Origin: Actinomadura rubteroloni
Lineage (GTDB): Bacteria; Actinomycetota; Actinomycetes; Streptosporangiales; Streptosporangiaceae
Assembly: GCF_002911665.1 (NCBI RefSeq)
Contig: NZ_MTBP01000003.1
Location: 62,001-126,000 of the forward strand
Length of the DNA: 64,000 nt
Reading direction: 5' to 3'
Positions 32,000 through 40,797 of this stretch are shown piece by piece (position 1 is the first letter of the stretch; every line of letters begins with the position of its first letter). Below the pieces are notes generated by a model, which was given only the letters and a program-made list of their open reading frames with translations, searched no databases and was not told the origin of the DNA. Made by a program: the position numbers and the translations under genes.

Positions 32000-33979
32000 G
32001 TGTCCACCGTGTCAGAGCTGCGCGTCACCCTCGACGGGAGCGAGCGGGTGGTGCCCGCCGGCACGACCGCGGGCGAGGCGCTGGACGCCGACGGCCGCAC
32101 CGTCATCGCCGCCCGGGTCGGCGGCGAGCTGCGGGACCTGGCGTACCGGCTGGCCGACGGCGACGCCGTCGAGCCCGTCGCGATCGGCTCCGACGACGGC
32201 CGGGCCATCATGCGGCACTCGGCCGCGCACGTCATGGCGCAGGCGGTGCAGGAGCTGTTCCCCGAGGCCAAGCTCGGCATCGGGCCGCCGGTGGAGAACG
32301 GGTTCTACTACGACTTCGACGTCCCCGCGCCGTTCACCCCCGACGACCTCAAGCGCGTCGAGAAGCGCATGCGCGAGATCGTCAAGCAGGGCCAGCGGTT
32401 CTCCCGCCGCGTCGTCGGCGACGACGAGGCGCGCGACGAGCTGGCCGCCGAGCCGTACAAGCTGGAGCTGATCGGCCTCAAGGGCGGCGCGGCCGACGCC
32501 GGCGAGGGCGCGGACGTCGAGGTGGGCGGCGCCGAGCTGACCATCTACGACAACCTCGACGCCAAGACCGGCGACCTGCGGTGGAAGGACCTGTGCCGCG
32601 GCCCCCACCTGCCGAGCACCCGCGTCATCCCCGCGTTCAAGCTGATGCGCACCGGCGGCGCGTACTGGCGCGGCAGCGAGAAGAACCCGCAGCTCCAGCG
32701 CATCTACGGCACCGCGTGGGAGTCGCGCGAGAAGCAGGACGAGTACCTGAAGTTCCTGGAGGAGGCCGAGAAGCGCGACCACCGGCGGCTCGGCGCGGAA
32801 CTCGACCTGTTCTCGTTCCCCAATGAGATCGGCAGCGGGCTCGCGGTCTTCCACCCCAAGGGCGGCGTGATCCGCAAGGTCCTGGAGGACTACTCCCGGC
32901 GGCGGCACGAGGAGGAGGGGTACGAGTTCGTCAACACCCCCCACATCACCAAGGGCCACCTGTTCGAGACCTCCGGCCACCTCCAGAACTACGCCGAGGA
33001 CATGTTCCCGGCGATGGAGGTCGACGGCGCCGACTACTACCTCAAGCCGATGAACTGCCCGATGCACAACCTGATCTACCGGGCGCGCGGACGGTCCTAC
33101 CGGGAGCTGCCGCTGCGGCTGTTCGAGTTCGGGTCGGTGTACCGGTTCGAGAAGTCGGGCGTCGTGCACGGCCTGACCCGCGTCCGGGGCATGACCCAGG
33201 ACGACGCGCACATCTACGTCACCCAGGAGGGCATGGGCGACGAGATCAAGCGGCTGCTGCACTTCGTCCTCGGCCTGCTGCGCGACTACGGCCTGGACGA
33301 GTTCTACCTGGAGCTGTCCACCCGCGACGACTCGCCCAAGTTCATCGGCTCCGACGACATGTGGGAGATGGCGACCGACGCGCTGCGCGAGGCCGCCGAG
33401 GACACCGGGCTCGACCTCGTCCCCGACCCGGGCGGCGCGGCGTTCTACGGCCCGAAGATCTCGGTGCAGGCCAAGGACGCCATCGGACGCACCTGGCAGC
33501 TCTCCACCATCCAGGTCGACCCGAATCAGCCGGAGCGGTTCGGGCTGGAGTACCAGGCGGCCGACGGCACCCGCAAGCGGCCGGTCATGCTGCACCGGGC
33601 GCTGTTCGGGTCGATCGAGCGGTTCTTCGGCGTGCTGCTGGAGCACTACGCGGGCGCGATGCCGCCGTGGCTGGCGCCCGTCCAGGCGGTCGGCATCCCG
33701 ATCGGGGACGCGCACGTCCCGCACCTGGAGAAGCTGGCCGCGCTGCTGCGCGAGCGGGGCGTGCGGGTCGAGGTGGACGATTCGTCCGACCGGATGCAGA
33801 AGAAGATCCGCAACGCGCAGAAGCAGAAGGTCCCCTACATGCTGCTGGCCGGGGACGAGGACGTCGCCAAGGACGCGGTGTCGTTCCGGTACCGGGACGG
33901 CTCGCAGAAGAACGGCGTCCCGCTGGGCGAGGCGGTCGAGGAGATCGTCCGGGCGGTCGAGGCCCGCGTCCAGGTCTGA
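32000..33979 (+). CDS. thrS: Threonyl-tRNA synthetase
   Basis: 659 aa. TGS domain (about 1-65), second additional/editing domain with HSAAHV (about 75) and CRGPHLP, then the class II catalytic core with YLKPMNCPMHN (zinc Cys and a ligand His), RLFEFGSVYRFEKSG, TRVRGMTQDDAHIY, and the C-terminal anticodon-binding domain. It charges tRNA-Thr. GTG 32000 was chosen because GAGGAG lies five bases upstream and the TGS domain begins at once; an in-frame ATG at 31913, also behind AGGAG, would add 29 residues and cannot be excluded. A candidate threonine attenuator precedes it. Confidence 0.95.
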   Translation: MSTVSELRVTLDGSERVVPAGTTAGEALDADGRTVIAARVGGELRDLAYRLADGDAVEPVAIGSDDGRAIMRHSAAHVMAQAVQELFPEAKLGIGPPVENGFYYDFDVPAPFTPDDLKRVEKRMREIVKQGQRFSRRVVGDDEARDELAAEPYKLELIGLKGGAADAGEGADVEVGGAELTIYDNLDAKTGDLRWKDLCRGPHLPSTRVIPAFKLMRTGGAYWRGSEKNPQLQRIYGTAWESREKQDEYLKFLEEAEKRDHRRLGAELDLFSFPNEIGSGLAVFHPKGGVIRKVLEDYSRRRHEEEGYEFVNTPHITKGHLFETSGHLQNYAEDMFPAMEVDGADYYLKPMNCPMHNLIYRARGRSYRELPLRLFEFGSVYRFEKSGVVHGLTRVRGMTQDDAHIYVTQEGMGDEIKRLLHFVLGLLRDYGLDEFYLELSTRDDSPKFIGSDDMWEMATDALREAAEDTGLDLVPDPGGAAFYGPKISVQAKDAIGRTWQLSTIQVDPNQPERFGLEYQAADGTRKRPVMLHRALFGSIERFFGVLLEHYAGAMPPWLAPVQAVGIPIGDAHVPHLEKLAALLRERGVRVEVDDSSDRMQKKIRNAQKQKVPYMLLAGDEDVAKDAVSFRYRDGSQKNGVPLGEAVEEIVRAVEARVQV

Positions 33980-33987
33980 CCGGGTCC

Positions 33988-34016
33988 GCGCCCGGGGTCC
34001 GTCGGGCTCCGGGCGC
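33988..34016 (+). terminator. Possible terminator after thrS
   Basis: GCGCCCGG and CCGGGCGC form an eight-bp stem with a 13-base loop, directly after the thrS stop. A plausible hairpin terminator, moderate strength. Confidence 0.4.
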
Positions 34017-34075
34017 ACCCGGCGGGTCTTGGTAGCCTCAACGCCTAGATGGTGCAAACCGGGAGAAAGTCGTCC

Positions 34076-34690
34076 ATGAAGACCAGCAGGCCGCCGAAGC
34101 CGCCGCACTCGCCGTGGTGGCGGGTCGCCGGGTACGGCGGCGCCCTGCTGCTGGTGGCCGCCGCCGTCGCGGTGCTGGTCGTCCCGGTCGTGCGCGGGAA
34201 CGGCGGACGCGTCGGCGCCGCCGCCACCCCCGGCCCCGGCCAGGCGGGCGCGACGACCGTCCCGCCGAGCGCGAACCCCGGCGGCAACCCCGTGCCGCAG
34301 CAGCAGCCGAGCGGGCAGCTCTACCCGTCGGCCACGCCGTCGGCCACGCCCGGCGGGCAGGGCGGCGGCGGGCCCGAGATGCCGCTGCCCCGGCAGAACG
34401 GCGGCGGGACGAACGTCGACTGGTGCGACCAGAACGCCGCCCTCTACCGTCCGGCCGCGACCGGCGGCGGCGTCGAGGTCGTCGTGAACGTCGCGGCCAG
34501 CTCCGCCGTGACCGTCGAGGTGACGCTGACCGGCGGCACCCGGAAGTCCAAGCAGGACACCGTGCTGAAGGGCGCCCCGCGCACGTTCGCGTTCCCCGAC
34601 GTCGCGATCACCGCGCTGAGCCGCGCGAAGGTCACCACGCTCGCGCTCGGCGGGACGATGGGGTCCTGCTACGCGCGTCCGGGGGCCTGA
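34076..34690 (+). CDS. Membrane-anchored Pro/Gly-rich protein, function unknown
   Basis: 204 aa from ATG 34076 (GGGAG upstream); an ATG nine codons earlier is possible. A short basic N-terminus is followed by one transmembrane helix (about residues 16-40), a low-complexity Gly/Pro/Gln/Ser/Thr linker (45-110), and a small extracytoplasmic domain with a Cys near each end (VDWCDQN, GSCYAR), which may form a disulfide. No family recognised. Its end overlaps the convergent Asp23 gene by 22 bases. Confidence 0.6.
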   Translation: MKTSRPPKPPHSPWWRVAGYGGALLLVAAAVAVLVVPVVRGNGGRVGAAATPGPGQAGATTVPPSANPGGNPVPQQQPSGQLYPSATPSATPGGQGGGGPEMPLPRQNGGGTNVDWCDQNAALYRPAATGGGVEVVVNVAASSAVTVEVTLTGGTRKSKQDTVLKGAPRTFAFPDVAITALSRAKVTTLALGGTMGSCYARPGA

Positions 34691-35220
34691 CCGCCGCGTC
34701 CCGGCAACTGGACGTCCTCGACCGCGAGGTTCACCGCGTCCACCCGCATGTCCAGCATCAGCCCGACGACGCGGGCGACGTTGGCGCGCACCTCCGCCGC
34801 CACCGCCATGATCACGCTGCCGTACTCGACGGTGAGCGCAAGGTCCAGCGAGACCCGGTCGTCGTGCAGCCGGACGCGCACCGCGGGCCGCCGGTCGGTC
34901 GCTCCGAGCCCCGCCTCGCCGCCCGGCCCGGTGCCGACGCCGACGGCCGCGACGCCGCGCACCTCCAGCGCCGCCAGCAGCGCGATCTTCTCGATGACCT
35001 CGTCGTCGATGGTGGTCCGTCCCGGTACGCGTCCCTGGTCCCCGCCGTCGCCGCCCGGCCCGGCGGGCGCCGGACGCGCCGCCAGCGCCCCCGGCGGGGC
35101 GGCAGTGAACGGCGTCGCGAACCCGCCGTCGGGCGACCCCGGCGGCGGGATCGGCGGCAGGCCGGGGAAGACCGGCGGTCCGCCCGGACCGTCGCCGGGT
35201 CCCTTGTCGAAATCCGTCAT
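34669..35220 (-). CDS. Asp23/Gls24 family envelope stress protein
   Basis: 183 aa. A Pro/Gly-rich N-terminal region (about 1-80) leads into the Asp23/Gls24 domain: IDDEVIEKIALLAALEVRGV, then VSLDLALTVEYG and MLDMRVDAVNLAVEDVQ. Asp23 proteins associate with the cell envelope and are linked to envelope stress in Gram-positives; the exact role is unclear. The start ATG 35220 was chosen at the beginning of the conserved acidic N-terminus. It interrupts the otherwise co-directional thrS-HIT-pgsA block. Confidence 0.78.
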   Translation of the reverse strand: MTDFDKGPGDGPGGPPVFPGLPPIPPPGSPDGGFATPFTAAPPGALAARPAPAGPGGDGGDQGRVPGRTTIDDEVIEKIALLAALEVRGVAAVGVGTGPGGEAGLGATDRRPAVRVRLHDDRVSLDLALTVEYGSVIMAVAAEVRANVARVVGLMLDMRVDAVNLAVEDVQLPGRGGQAPGRA

Positions 35221-35365
35221 GCGCGCACTCCACGGGGGGTCGCCCGGCTCGCGGGCGGGGGCAGGGGGACGGCGGACGCGCCGATTCGCGGGGATCCCGG
35301 CTGCGGTCCGCCCGGCTTCTCTCTCTATGCTGCTGGTGAGGCCGTACACGAAGGAGAACGCCGCC

Positions 35366-35998
35366 TTGAGCGTAGAGCCGGAGGAGTCCGTGGTGCAGCA
35401 GGCGCGCGCGAACGCGCCCGACCCGGCGCAGGCGGCGTACCCGGGCGGCCCGCAGGTCGAGGAGGAGCGCGGCGGCGCGGGCGTCCCCGACCACTTCCGG
35501 CGGCTGTGGACCCCGCACCGGATGGCCTACATCAAGGGCGAGGGACGGCCGAGCGGCAGCGGCGCGGACGAGGGCTGCCCGTTCTGCGAGATCCCCGCGA
35601 TGAGCGACGAGGACGGCCTGGTCCTCGCGCGCGGGCGGTCGGTGTACGCCGTCCTCAACCTGTACCCGTACAACTCCGGGCACCTGATGGTCGTCCCGTA
35701 CCGGCACGTCGCCGACTACGGGGACCTGGACGAGGGCGAGTACACCGAGCTGGCCGTCCTGACGCGCCGGGCGATGGGCGCGCTGCGCAAGGCGAGCGGC
35801 GCGCAGGGCTTCAACGTCGGGATGAACCTCGGCCTGGTCGCGGGCGCGGGCATCGCCGCGCACCTGCACCAGCACGTCGTGCCCCGGTGGGGCGGCGACA
35901 CCAACTTCATGCCGGTCGTCGGGCACACCCGCGTCCTGCCCCAGCTCCTGCGCGACACGCGGCGGCTGCTGGTGGACGCCTGGCCGAAGGACGCCTGA
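35366..35998 (+). CDS. HIT family protein, probable Ap4A phosphorylase
   Basis: 210 aa from TTG 35366, which lies nine bases after AAGGAG; an in-frame ATG at 35327 without a good ribosome site is the alternative. The HIT domain has GCPFCEIP (zinc-type Cys pair), YPYNSGHLMVVPYRHV, and the catalytic triad HLHQH followed by VVPRW. Mycobacterial homologues in the same place next to thrS and pgsA1 are diadenosine tetraphosphate phosphorylases. Function by family and synteny. Confidence 0.85.
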   Translation: MSVEPEESVVQQARANAPDPAQAAYPGGPQVEEERGGAGVPDHFRRLWTPHRMAYIKGEGRPSGSGADEGCPFCEIPAMSDEDGLVLARGRSVYAVLNLYPYNSGHLMVVPYRHVADYGDLDEGEYTELAVLTRRAMGALRKASGAQGFNVGMNLGLVAGAGIAAHLHQHVVPRWGGDTNFMPVVGHTRVLPQLLRDTRRLLVDAWPKDA

Positions 35999-36387
35999 TG
36001 GACCGCCCCGTGCTGCTCTACGACGGCGACTGCGGGTTCTGCACGGCCTCGGTCCGGTTCATCGACCGCCACATCCCGACGCGTGCGCGGATCATGCCCT
36101 ACCAGCGCGCGGACCTGGCCGCGCTCGGCGTCACCGCGTCCCGCGCGTCCCGCGAGGTGCTGTGGGTGGACGAGCGCGGACGCGTGTCCGGCGCCGCGCA
36201 GGCCGTCGCGCGGCTGCTGACGGCGGCGGGCGGCGCCTGGCGTCCGGTGGGCCTGCTGCTGCGGACGCCGCCGCTGCGCTGGATCGCGCTCGCCGCGTAC
36301 CGGTTCGTGTCCAAGCACCGCGACCGCCTGCCCGGCGGCACCCCCGCCTGCGCCCTCCCGCCCGGCCGCGCGCCCGGCACGGACTGA
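35998..36387 (+). CDS. DCC-family thiol-disulfide oxidoreductase-like protein (DUF393)
   Basis: 129 aa. YDGDCGFCTASVRFI near the N-terminus carries the DxxCxxC signature that names the family, with the C-terminal hydrophobic LLLRTPPLRWIALAAYRFVSKHR segment. The CxxC resembles a thioredoxin-type redox site; physiological substrates are unknown. Its ATG overlaps the HIT gene stop by one base, so it has been drawn into the HIT-pgsA-patA-pimA operon, where it is not usually found. Confidence 0.82.
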   Translation: MDRPVLLYDGDCGFCTASVRFIDRHIPTRARIMPYQRADLAALGVTASRASREVLWVDERGRVSGAAQAVARLLTAAGGAWRPVGLLLRTPPLRWIALAAYRFVSKHRDRLPGGTPACALPPGRAPGTD

Positions 36388-36452
36388 CGCCCGGCGGCAC
36401 TACGATGGGCGCGCCGCGCGACAGCGCCCGCACCCTTCACGAACGGACGGCG

Positions 36453-37076
36453 ATGCTCAACAAAGTGCGGCCCGCGCTGGGCCGTGTCCTGACCCCCATC
36501 GGACGGTCGGTCGCGCGCACCGGGCTCTCGCCGAACGCCATCACGCTCCTCGGGACGGCGGGGGTGGTCGCGGGCGCGCTGGCGTTCTACCCGCGCGGCT
36601 CGTACTTCTGGGGCACGGTCGTGATCACCGCGTTCGTGCTGTTCGACATGCTGGACGGCGCCGTCGCCCGCGTCACCGGGAAGATCTCCAAGTTCGGCGC
36701 GTTCCTGGACTCCACGATGGACCGCGTGGCCGACGCCGCGATCCTCGCCGGGCTGATGATCGGCCTGGACCGCGACGGCGCCGGCGTCCTCGCCGCCCTC
36801 GCGCTGTACTGCCTGGTCGCGGGCGTGGTGACGTCCTACGCCAAGGCCCGCGCGGAAGGGCTCGGCTACCGGTGCGACGTCGGGATCGCCGAGCGGTCCG
36901 AGCGGCTGATCATCGTGCTCGCCGCGACGGGGCTCGACGGGCTCGGCGTCCCGTACGTCCTCGCGGCCGGGCTGTGGGTCCTCGCCGCCCTCAGCACGAT
37001 CACGGTCGGCCAGCGGCTGGCGACCGTGTGGAAGCAGGCGCGGGAGGAGCTCCCGGCGGCGGAGTCCCGCCGGTGA
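36453..37076 (+). CDS. pgsA: Phosphatidylinositol phosphate synthase (CDP-alcohol phosphatidyltransferase)
   Basis: 207 aa integral membrane protein with about six helices. The catalytic CDP-alcohol motif is intact: DMLDGAVAR, then GAFLDSTMDR. In actinobacteria the enzyme at this locus joins CDP-diacylglycerol and inositol phosphate, the first step to phosphatidylinositol and its mannosides. ATG 36453 was preferred over 36405 because homologues begin with the amphipathic region before NAITLLG. The stop overlaps the acyltransferase start (GTGA). Confidence 0.9.
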   Translation: MLNKVRPALGRVLTPIGRSVARTGLSPNAITLLGTAGVVAGALAFYPRGSYFWGTVVITAFVLFDMLDGAVARVTGKISKFGAFLDSTMDRVADAAILAGLMIGLDRDGAGVLAALALYCLVAGVVTSYAKARAEGLGYRCDVGIAERSERLIIVLAATGLDGLGVPYVLAAGLWVLAALSTITVGQRLATVWKQAREELPAAESRR

Positions 37077-37978
37077 CCGGGGGGCTGCGCGACGAGGCGG
37101 CCGACGCGGCGTACGCCCTCGGCTGGACGGTCGTCCGCAGGACCCCCGAGCCCGTCGCGCGGCTGGTGTTCGCCGCGCTCGCCGACCGGACCTGGCAGCG
37201 GCACGGCGGCGGCGTCCGCCAACTGGAGCGCAACCTGTGCCGCGTGCTCGGCAAGGACGCCGTGGACGACGAGGTCCGCATCCTCAGCAAGCGCGTGCTC
37301 CGCTCGTACTTCCGGTACTGGCTGGAGGTGTTCCGGCTGCCCGAGTACGACCGGGACCGGATCGTCGGCGGGATGCGCGTCACCGGCCACGAGAAGCTGT
37401 TCGCCACGCTCGACTCCGGGCGCGGCGCGATCCTGGCGCTGCCGCACATGGGCAACTACGAGCAGGCGGGGGCGTGGCTCGTCCACAGCGGCTACCCGTT
37501 CACGACCGTCGCGGAACGGCTGCGGCCCGCGTCGCTGTTCGACCGGTTCGTGGAGTTCCGGGAGAGCCTCGGCATGGAGGTACTGGCGCATCGGGGCGCG
37601 TCGGCGTTCGGACGGCTCGCGCAGCGCCTGCGCGCCGGGCGCCCGGTCTGCCTGGTCGTGGACCGCGACCTCACCGCGAGCGGCGTGGACGTCGACTTCT
37701 TCGGCGCGACGGCCCGGATGCCCGCCGCGCCCGCCGCCCTCGCGCTCCAGACCGGCGCGGCGCTGTACCCGGTCACGCTGTGGTTCGAGCGCGACGGCTG
37801 GGGCGCCCGCGTCCACGACGAGGTCCCGGTGCCGTCCGGCGGCCCCCGCCGCGAGCGGATCGCCGCGATGACGCAGCACGTCGCCGGCGTCTTCGAGCGC
37901 GGCATCGCCGAGCACCCGCAGGACTGGCACATGCTCCAGAAGGTCTGGGTCGCCGACCTCGCGGAGACGCGCCGGTGA
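37073..37978 (+). CDS. patA: Phosphatidylinositol mannoside acyltransferase (PatA type)
   Basis: 301 aa, lysophospholipid acyltransferase (HtrB) fold. The H(x4)E motif is LPHMGNYEQ near residue 122; VDRDL and the PAAPAALALQTGAALYP segment follow. It adds a palmitoyl chain to the mannose of phosphatidylinositol mannoside at the membrane. It overlaps its neighbours by four bases on both sides, forming a tight PIP synthase-acyltransferase-mannosyltransferase operon, as in mycobacteria. Confidence 0.9.
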   Translation: MTGGLRDEAADAAYALGWTVVRRTPEPVARLVFAALADRTWQRHGGGVRQLERNLCRVLGKDAVDDEVRILSKRVLRSYFRYWLEVFRLPEYDRDRIVGGMRVTGHEKLFATLDSGRGAILALPHMGNYEQAGAWLVHSGYPFTTVAERLRPASLFDRFVEFRESLGMEVLAHRGASAFGRLAQRLRAGRPVCLVVDRDLTASGVDVDFFGATARMPAAPAALALQTGAALYPVTLWFERDGWGARVHDEVPVPSGGPRRERIAAMTQHVAGVFERGIAEHPQDWHMLQKVWVADLAETRR

Positions 37979-39108
37979 GGATCGGGATCGTCTGCCCCTA
38001 CACCTGGAACGTGCCGGGCGGCGTGCAGCAGCACATCCGCGACCTCGCCGAGGCCCTGATCGGGTTCGGCCACCACGTCTCGGTGATCACGCCCGCCGAC
38101 GACGACGCCGACCTGCCCCCGTACGCGGTGCCGGCGGGACGGGCCGTCCCCGTCCCCTACAACGGGTCGGTGGCGCGGCTGGCGTTCGGGTTCCTGTCGG
38201 CGTCACGGGTGCGGCGCTGGATCCACGAGGGCCGGTTCGACGTGCTGCACGTCCACGAGCCCGCCGCGCCGTCGCTCGGGCTGCTGGCGTGCTGGGCGGC
38301 GGACGGGCCGATCGTCGGCACGTTCCACGCGTCCTACGAGCGGTCCCGGGTCCTGTCGGCGACCGCGCCGATCCTGCGCAGCGCGCTGGAGAAGATCACC
38401 GGGCGGATCGCGGTGTCGGAGGCGGCCCGCACGACGCTCGTCGAGCACCTCGGCGGCGACGCCGTGCTGATCCCGAACGGCGTCGCGACCGCGCGGTACG
38501 CGTCCGCCGCGCCGCTGCCCGGCTGGCCCGGCGGCGGCGCGCTCGGCTTCCTCGGCCGCATGGACGAGCCGCGCAAGGGCCTCCAGGTGCTGCTGCGCGC
38601 GTTCGAGACCCTCGGCCGGGAGCGGCCGGGCCTGCGGCTGCTCGTCGCCGGTCCCGGCGACACCGCCGACGTCCTCGCCCGCGTGCCCGCCGACCTGCGG
38701 TCCCGCGTCGTCGTGCTCGGCCTGGTCAGCGAGGAGGACAAGGTCCGCGCCTACCACTCGGTGGACGTGTTCGTCGCGCCCAACCTCGGCGGCGAGAGCT
38801 TCGGCATCGTCTTGACCGAGGCGATGTCGGCGGGCGCGCCGATCCTCGCCAGCGACATCGAGGCGTTCGACCGCGTCCTGCGCGGCGGCCGGGCGGGCGC
38901 GCTGTTCCGGGCGGGCGACGCCGCCGCGCTGGCCGCCGCCGCGGGCGCCCTGCTGGACGACCCCGCCCGCCGCGCCGGCCTGTCGGCCGCGGCCCGCGCC
39001 GCCGTCCGCGCCTACGACTGGTCGTCGGTCGCGCGGGACGTCCTGCGCGTCTACGAGACCGTCACCGTGGACGCGGGCGTCGTCATCGCCGCCGACCGGG
39101 AGGGGTAG
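37975..39108 (+). CDS. pimA: Phosphatidylinositol alpha-mannosyltransferase
   Basis: 377 aa, GT4 glycosyltransferase with GT-B fold. N-terminal CPYTWNVPGGVQQHI loop binds acceptor; GTFHASY and FLGRMDEPRKGL, with the nucleotide-contacting Arg/Lys pair, and ESFGIVLTEAMSAG, with the EX7E acidic pair, are characteristic. It transfers the first mannose from GDP-mannose to phosphatidylinositol at the inner face of the membrane. GTG start overlaps the patA stop. Confidence 0.93.
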   Translation: MRIGIVCPYTWNVPGGVQQHIRDLAEALIGFGHHVSVITPADDDADLPPYAVPAGRAVPVPYNGSVARLAFGFLSASRVRRWIHEGRFDVLHVHEPAAPSLGLLACWAADGPIVGTFHASYERSRVLSATAPILRSALEKITGRIAVSEAARTTLVEHLGGDAVLIPNGVATARYASAAPLPGWPGGGALGFLGRMDEPRKGLQVLLRAFETLGRERPGLRLLVAGPGDTADVLARVPADLRSRVVVLGLVSEEDKVRAYHSVDVFVAPNLGGESFGIVLTEAMSAGAPILASDIEAFDRVLRGGRAGALFRAGDAAALAAAAGALLDDPARRAGLSAAARAAVRAYDWSSVARDVLRVYETVTVDAGVVIAADREG

Positions 39109-39114
39109 GAGCCG

Positions 39115-39648
39115 GTGCCCGACTGGATCGTGCAGGCCGTGCTGTGGATCGCATTGGCGGTCGTCCTCGCGCTGTACGTGTCGTGGCGGGCGACGCGGCT
39201 GGACCGGCTGCACGTCCGCGTCGAGACGGCCCGCGCCGCGCTGGACGCCGCCCTGGTCCGCCGCGCCGCCGTCACGCTGGAGCTGGCGGCGTCCCGGCTG
39301 CTGGACCCGGCGACCAGCCTGCTGCTCGCCGCCGCCGCGCAGCGGGCGCGCACCGCCGACGCCGACGCCCGCGAGTTCGCCGAGAGCGACCTGTCGCGCG
39401 CGCTGCGCGCCGCCGTGGACCAGCCCGGGTTCGCCGCCGGGCTGGACGGGCAGGGTGAGGACCAGGACGTCCTCGCCGAGCTGGCGTCCGCCGCGGCCAA
39501 GGTCGGCTACGCCCGCAGCTTCTACAACGACGCCGTGGCGCAGGCGCGGACGGCCCGCCGGAGGCCGCTCGTCCGGGCGCTGCGGCTGGCCGGCCGCGCG
39601 CCGCTGCCGGGGTTCTTCGAGATCGACGACGCCCCGCCCGGTCGCTGA
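39115..39648 (+). CDS. Membrane-anchored protein downstream of pimA, LemA-like
   Basis: 177 aa. One N-terminal transmembrane helix (about 5-23), then a helical cytoplasmic region with LHVRVETARAALDAALVRR and ARSFYNDAV, which recalls LemA-type or membrane/NUDIX proteins found next to pimA in other actinobacteria; the NUDIX domain seen in some is absent. Six bases separate it from pimA, so it probably belongs to the same operon. Function unknown. Confidence 0.7.
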   Translation: MPDWIVQAVLWIALAVVLALYVSWRATRLDRLHVRVETARAALDAALVRRAAVTLELAASRLLDPATSLLLAAAAQRARTADADAREFAESDLSRALRAAVDQPGFAAGLDGQGEDQDVLAELASAAAKVGYARSFYNDAVAQARTARRRPLVRALRLAGRAPLPGFFEIDDAPPGR

Positions 39649-39708
39649 CCGTCCCATACCGGGCGGTTCGCTACGCTCGGGGGCTGGTCGTCCGGAAGAA
39701 GGTGGAAG

Positions 39709-40725
39709 GTGCGTTCGTTCGCCAGGCGTGGTCCCGCGGCCGTCGCGGGGGCCGTGGTCCTCGCCGCCGGACTCGCCGCCTGCTCGGGCGGAAGCCCCGC
39801 CAAGCGGACGGCCGCGTCGCCGTCGTCGGGCGCGCCCTCGGCGTCGCCGAGCGCGGCGGTCAACCCGCTGACCGGGACGCGCGCGGGCGTGGGGAAGCCC
39901 GTCCTCGCGGTGAAGATCGAGAACACCCGGGCCGCGATGCCGCAGGTCGGCGTGTCGGCGGCCGACCTGGTCTACGTCGAGCAGGTCGAGGGCGGCGAGA
40001 CCCGGCTGATGGCGCTGTTCTCCTCCCACCTGCCCGCGCGCGTCGGCCCGGTGCGCAGCGCCCGGATCTCCGACCTGCACCTGCTGCCGCAGTTCGGACG
40101 GCCCGCGTTCGCGTTCTCCGGCGTCCAGGGCAAGATGAAGAAGCACGTGAAGGCCGCGCCGGTCTACGACGTCTCCGAGGACGCCGGGCCGAAGGGCTAC
40201 TCGCGGTCGAGCGCCAAGCCGGCCCCTTACAACCTCTACGGCGACCCCCGCGACCTGCTGAAACGCGCCCCGAACGCGCAGCCGTCCAAGGACGTCGGGT
40301 TCCGCTTCGGCCCCGCGCCCGAGGGCGGGAAGCCGACGAGCAGCTTCACCGCGCGCTGGCCCGCCGCGCGGATGGGCTTCACCTGGTCGGCCAAGCAGAA
40401 GCGGTGGCTGGCGTCGTGGGGCGGGACGCCGGACCGGGCGGCGGAGGGCGGCGTGCTCGGCGGTGCGACGATCGTCGTGCAGTACGCCGAGACCACGCGC
40501 TCCCGGTTCCACGACTTCCTCGGCAGCTACACACCGCTGATCCACACGACGGGCACCGGGCGGGCGACCGTGCTGCGCGACGGCCGCGCCTACGACGCGC
40601 GCTGGTCCCGTCCGTCCGAGAACGCCGGGACGACCTTCACCACCGCGACGGGCGCCCCGATGACGTTCGCGTCCGGCCAGGTCTGGGTCGTGCTGGTCAA
40701 CGACGGCAAGCCGTACATGCCCTGA
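39709..40725 (+). CDS. DUF3048 domain lipoprotein
   Basis: 338 aa from GTG. Signal peptide with lipobox LAAC (lipidated Cys near residue 24), Ser/Pro-rich spacer, then the two-part DUF3048 (YerB-like) domain: KIENTRAAMPQVGVSAADLVY, ETRLMALFSSHLP, RSARISDLHL and the C-terminal VWVVLVNDGKPY. It is anchored outside the membrane; function of the family is unknown though linked to the cell envelope in Bacillus. The spacing of 60 bases from the previous gene could hold its own promoter. Confidence 0.85.
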   Translation: MRSFARRGPAAVAGAVVLAAGLAACSGGSPAKRTAASPSSGAPSASPSAAVNPLTGTRAGVGKPVLAVKIENTRAAMPQVGVSAADLVYVEQVEGGETRLMALFSSHLPARVGPVRSARISDLHLLPQFGRPAFAFSGVQGKMKKHVKAAPVYDVSEDAGPKGYSRSSAKPAPYNLYGDPRDLLKRAPNAQPSKDVGFRFGPAPEGGKPTSSFTARWPAARMGFTWSAKQKRWLASWGGTPDRAAEGGVLGGATIVVQYAETTRSRFHDFLGSYTPLIHTTGTGRATVLRDGRAYDARWSRPSENAGTTFTTATGAPMTFASGQVWVVLVNDGKPYMP

Positions 40726-40797
40726 CCGGGCCACGCGGGGAAGCTCACCGGGCAGCGAATATCATGGAACCCGACGTATCGCCCGTTCACGTGAGGA

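Noticed and set aside
32012..35926. A very long open frame on the minus strand opposite thrS and its neighbours
   Set aside because: It lies antisense to well-supported genes, has a low-complexity Ala/Arg/Val/Asp composition with no family signature, and is a usual by-product of high GC content.
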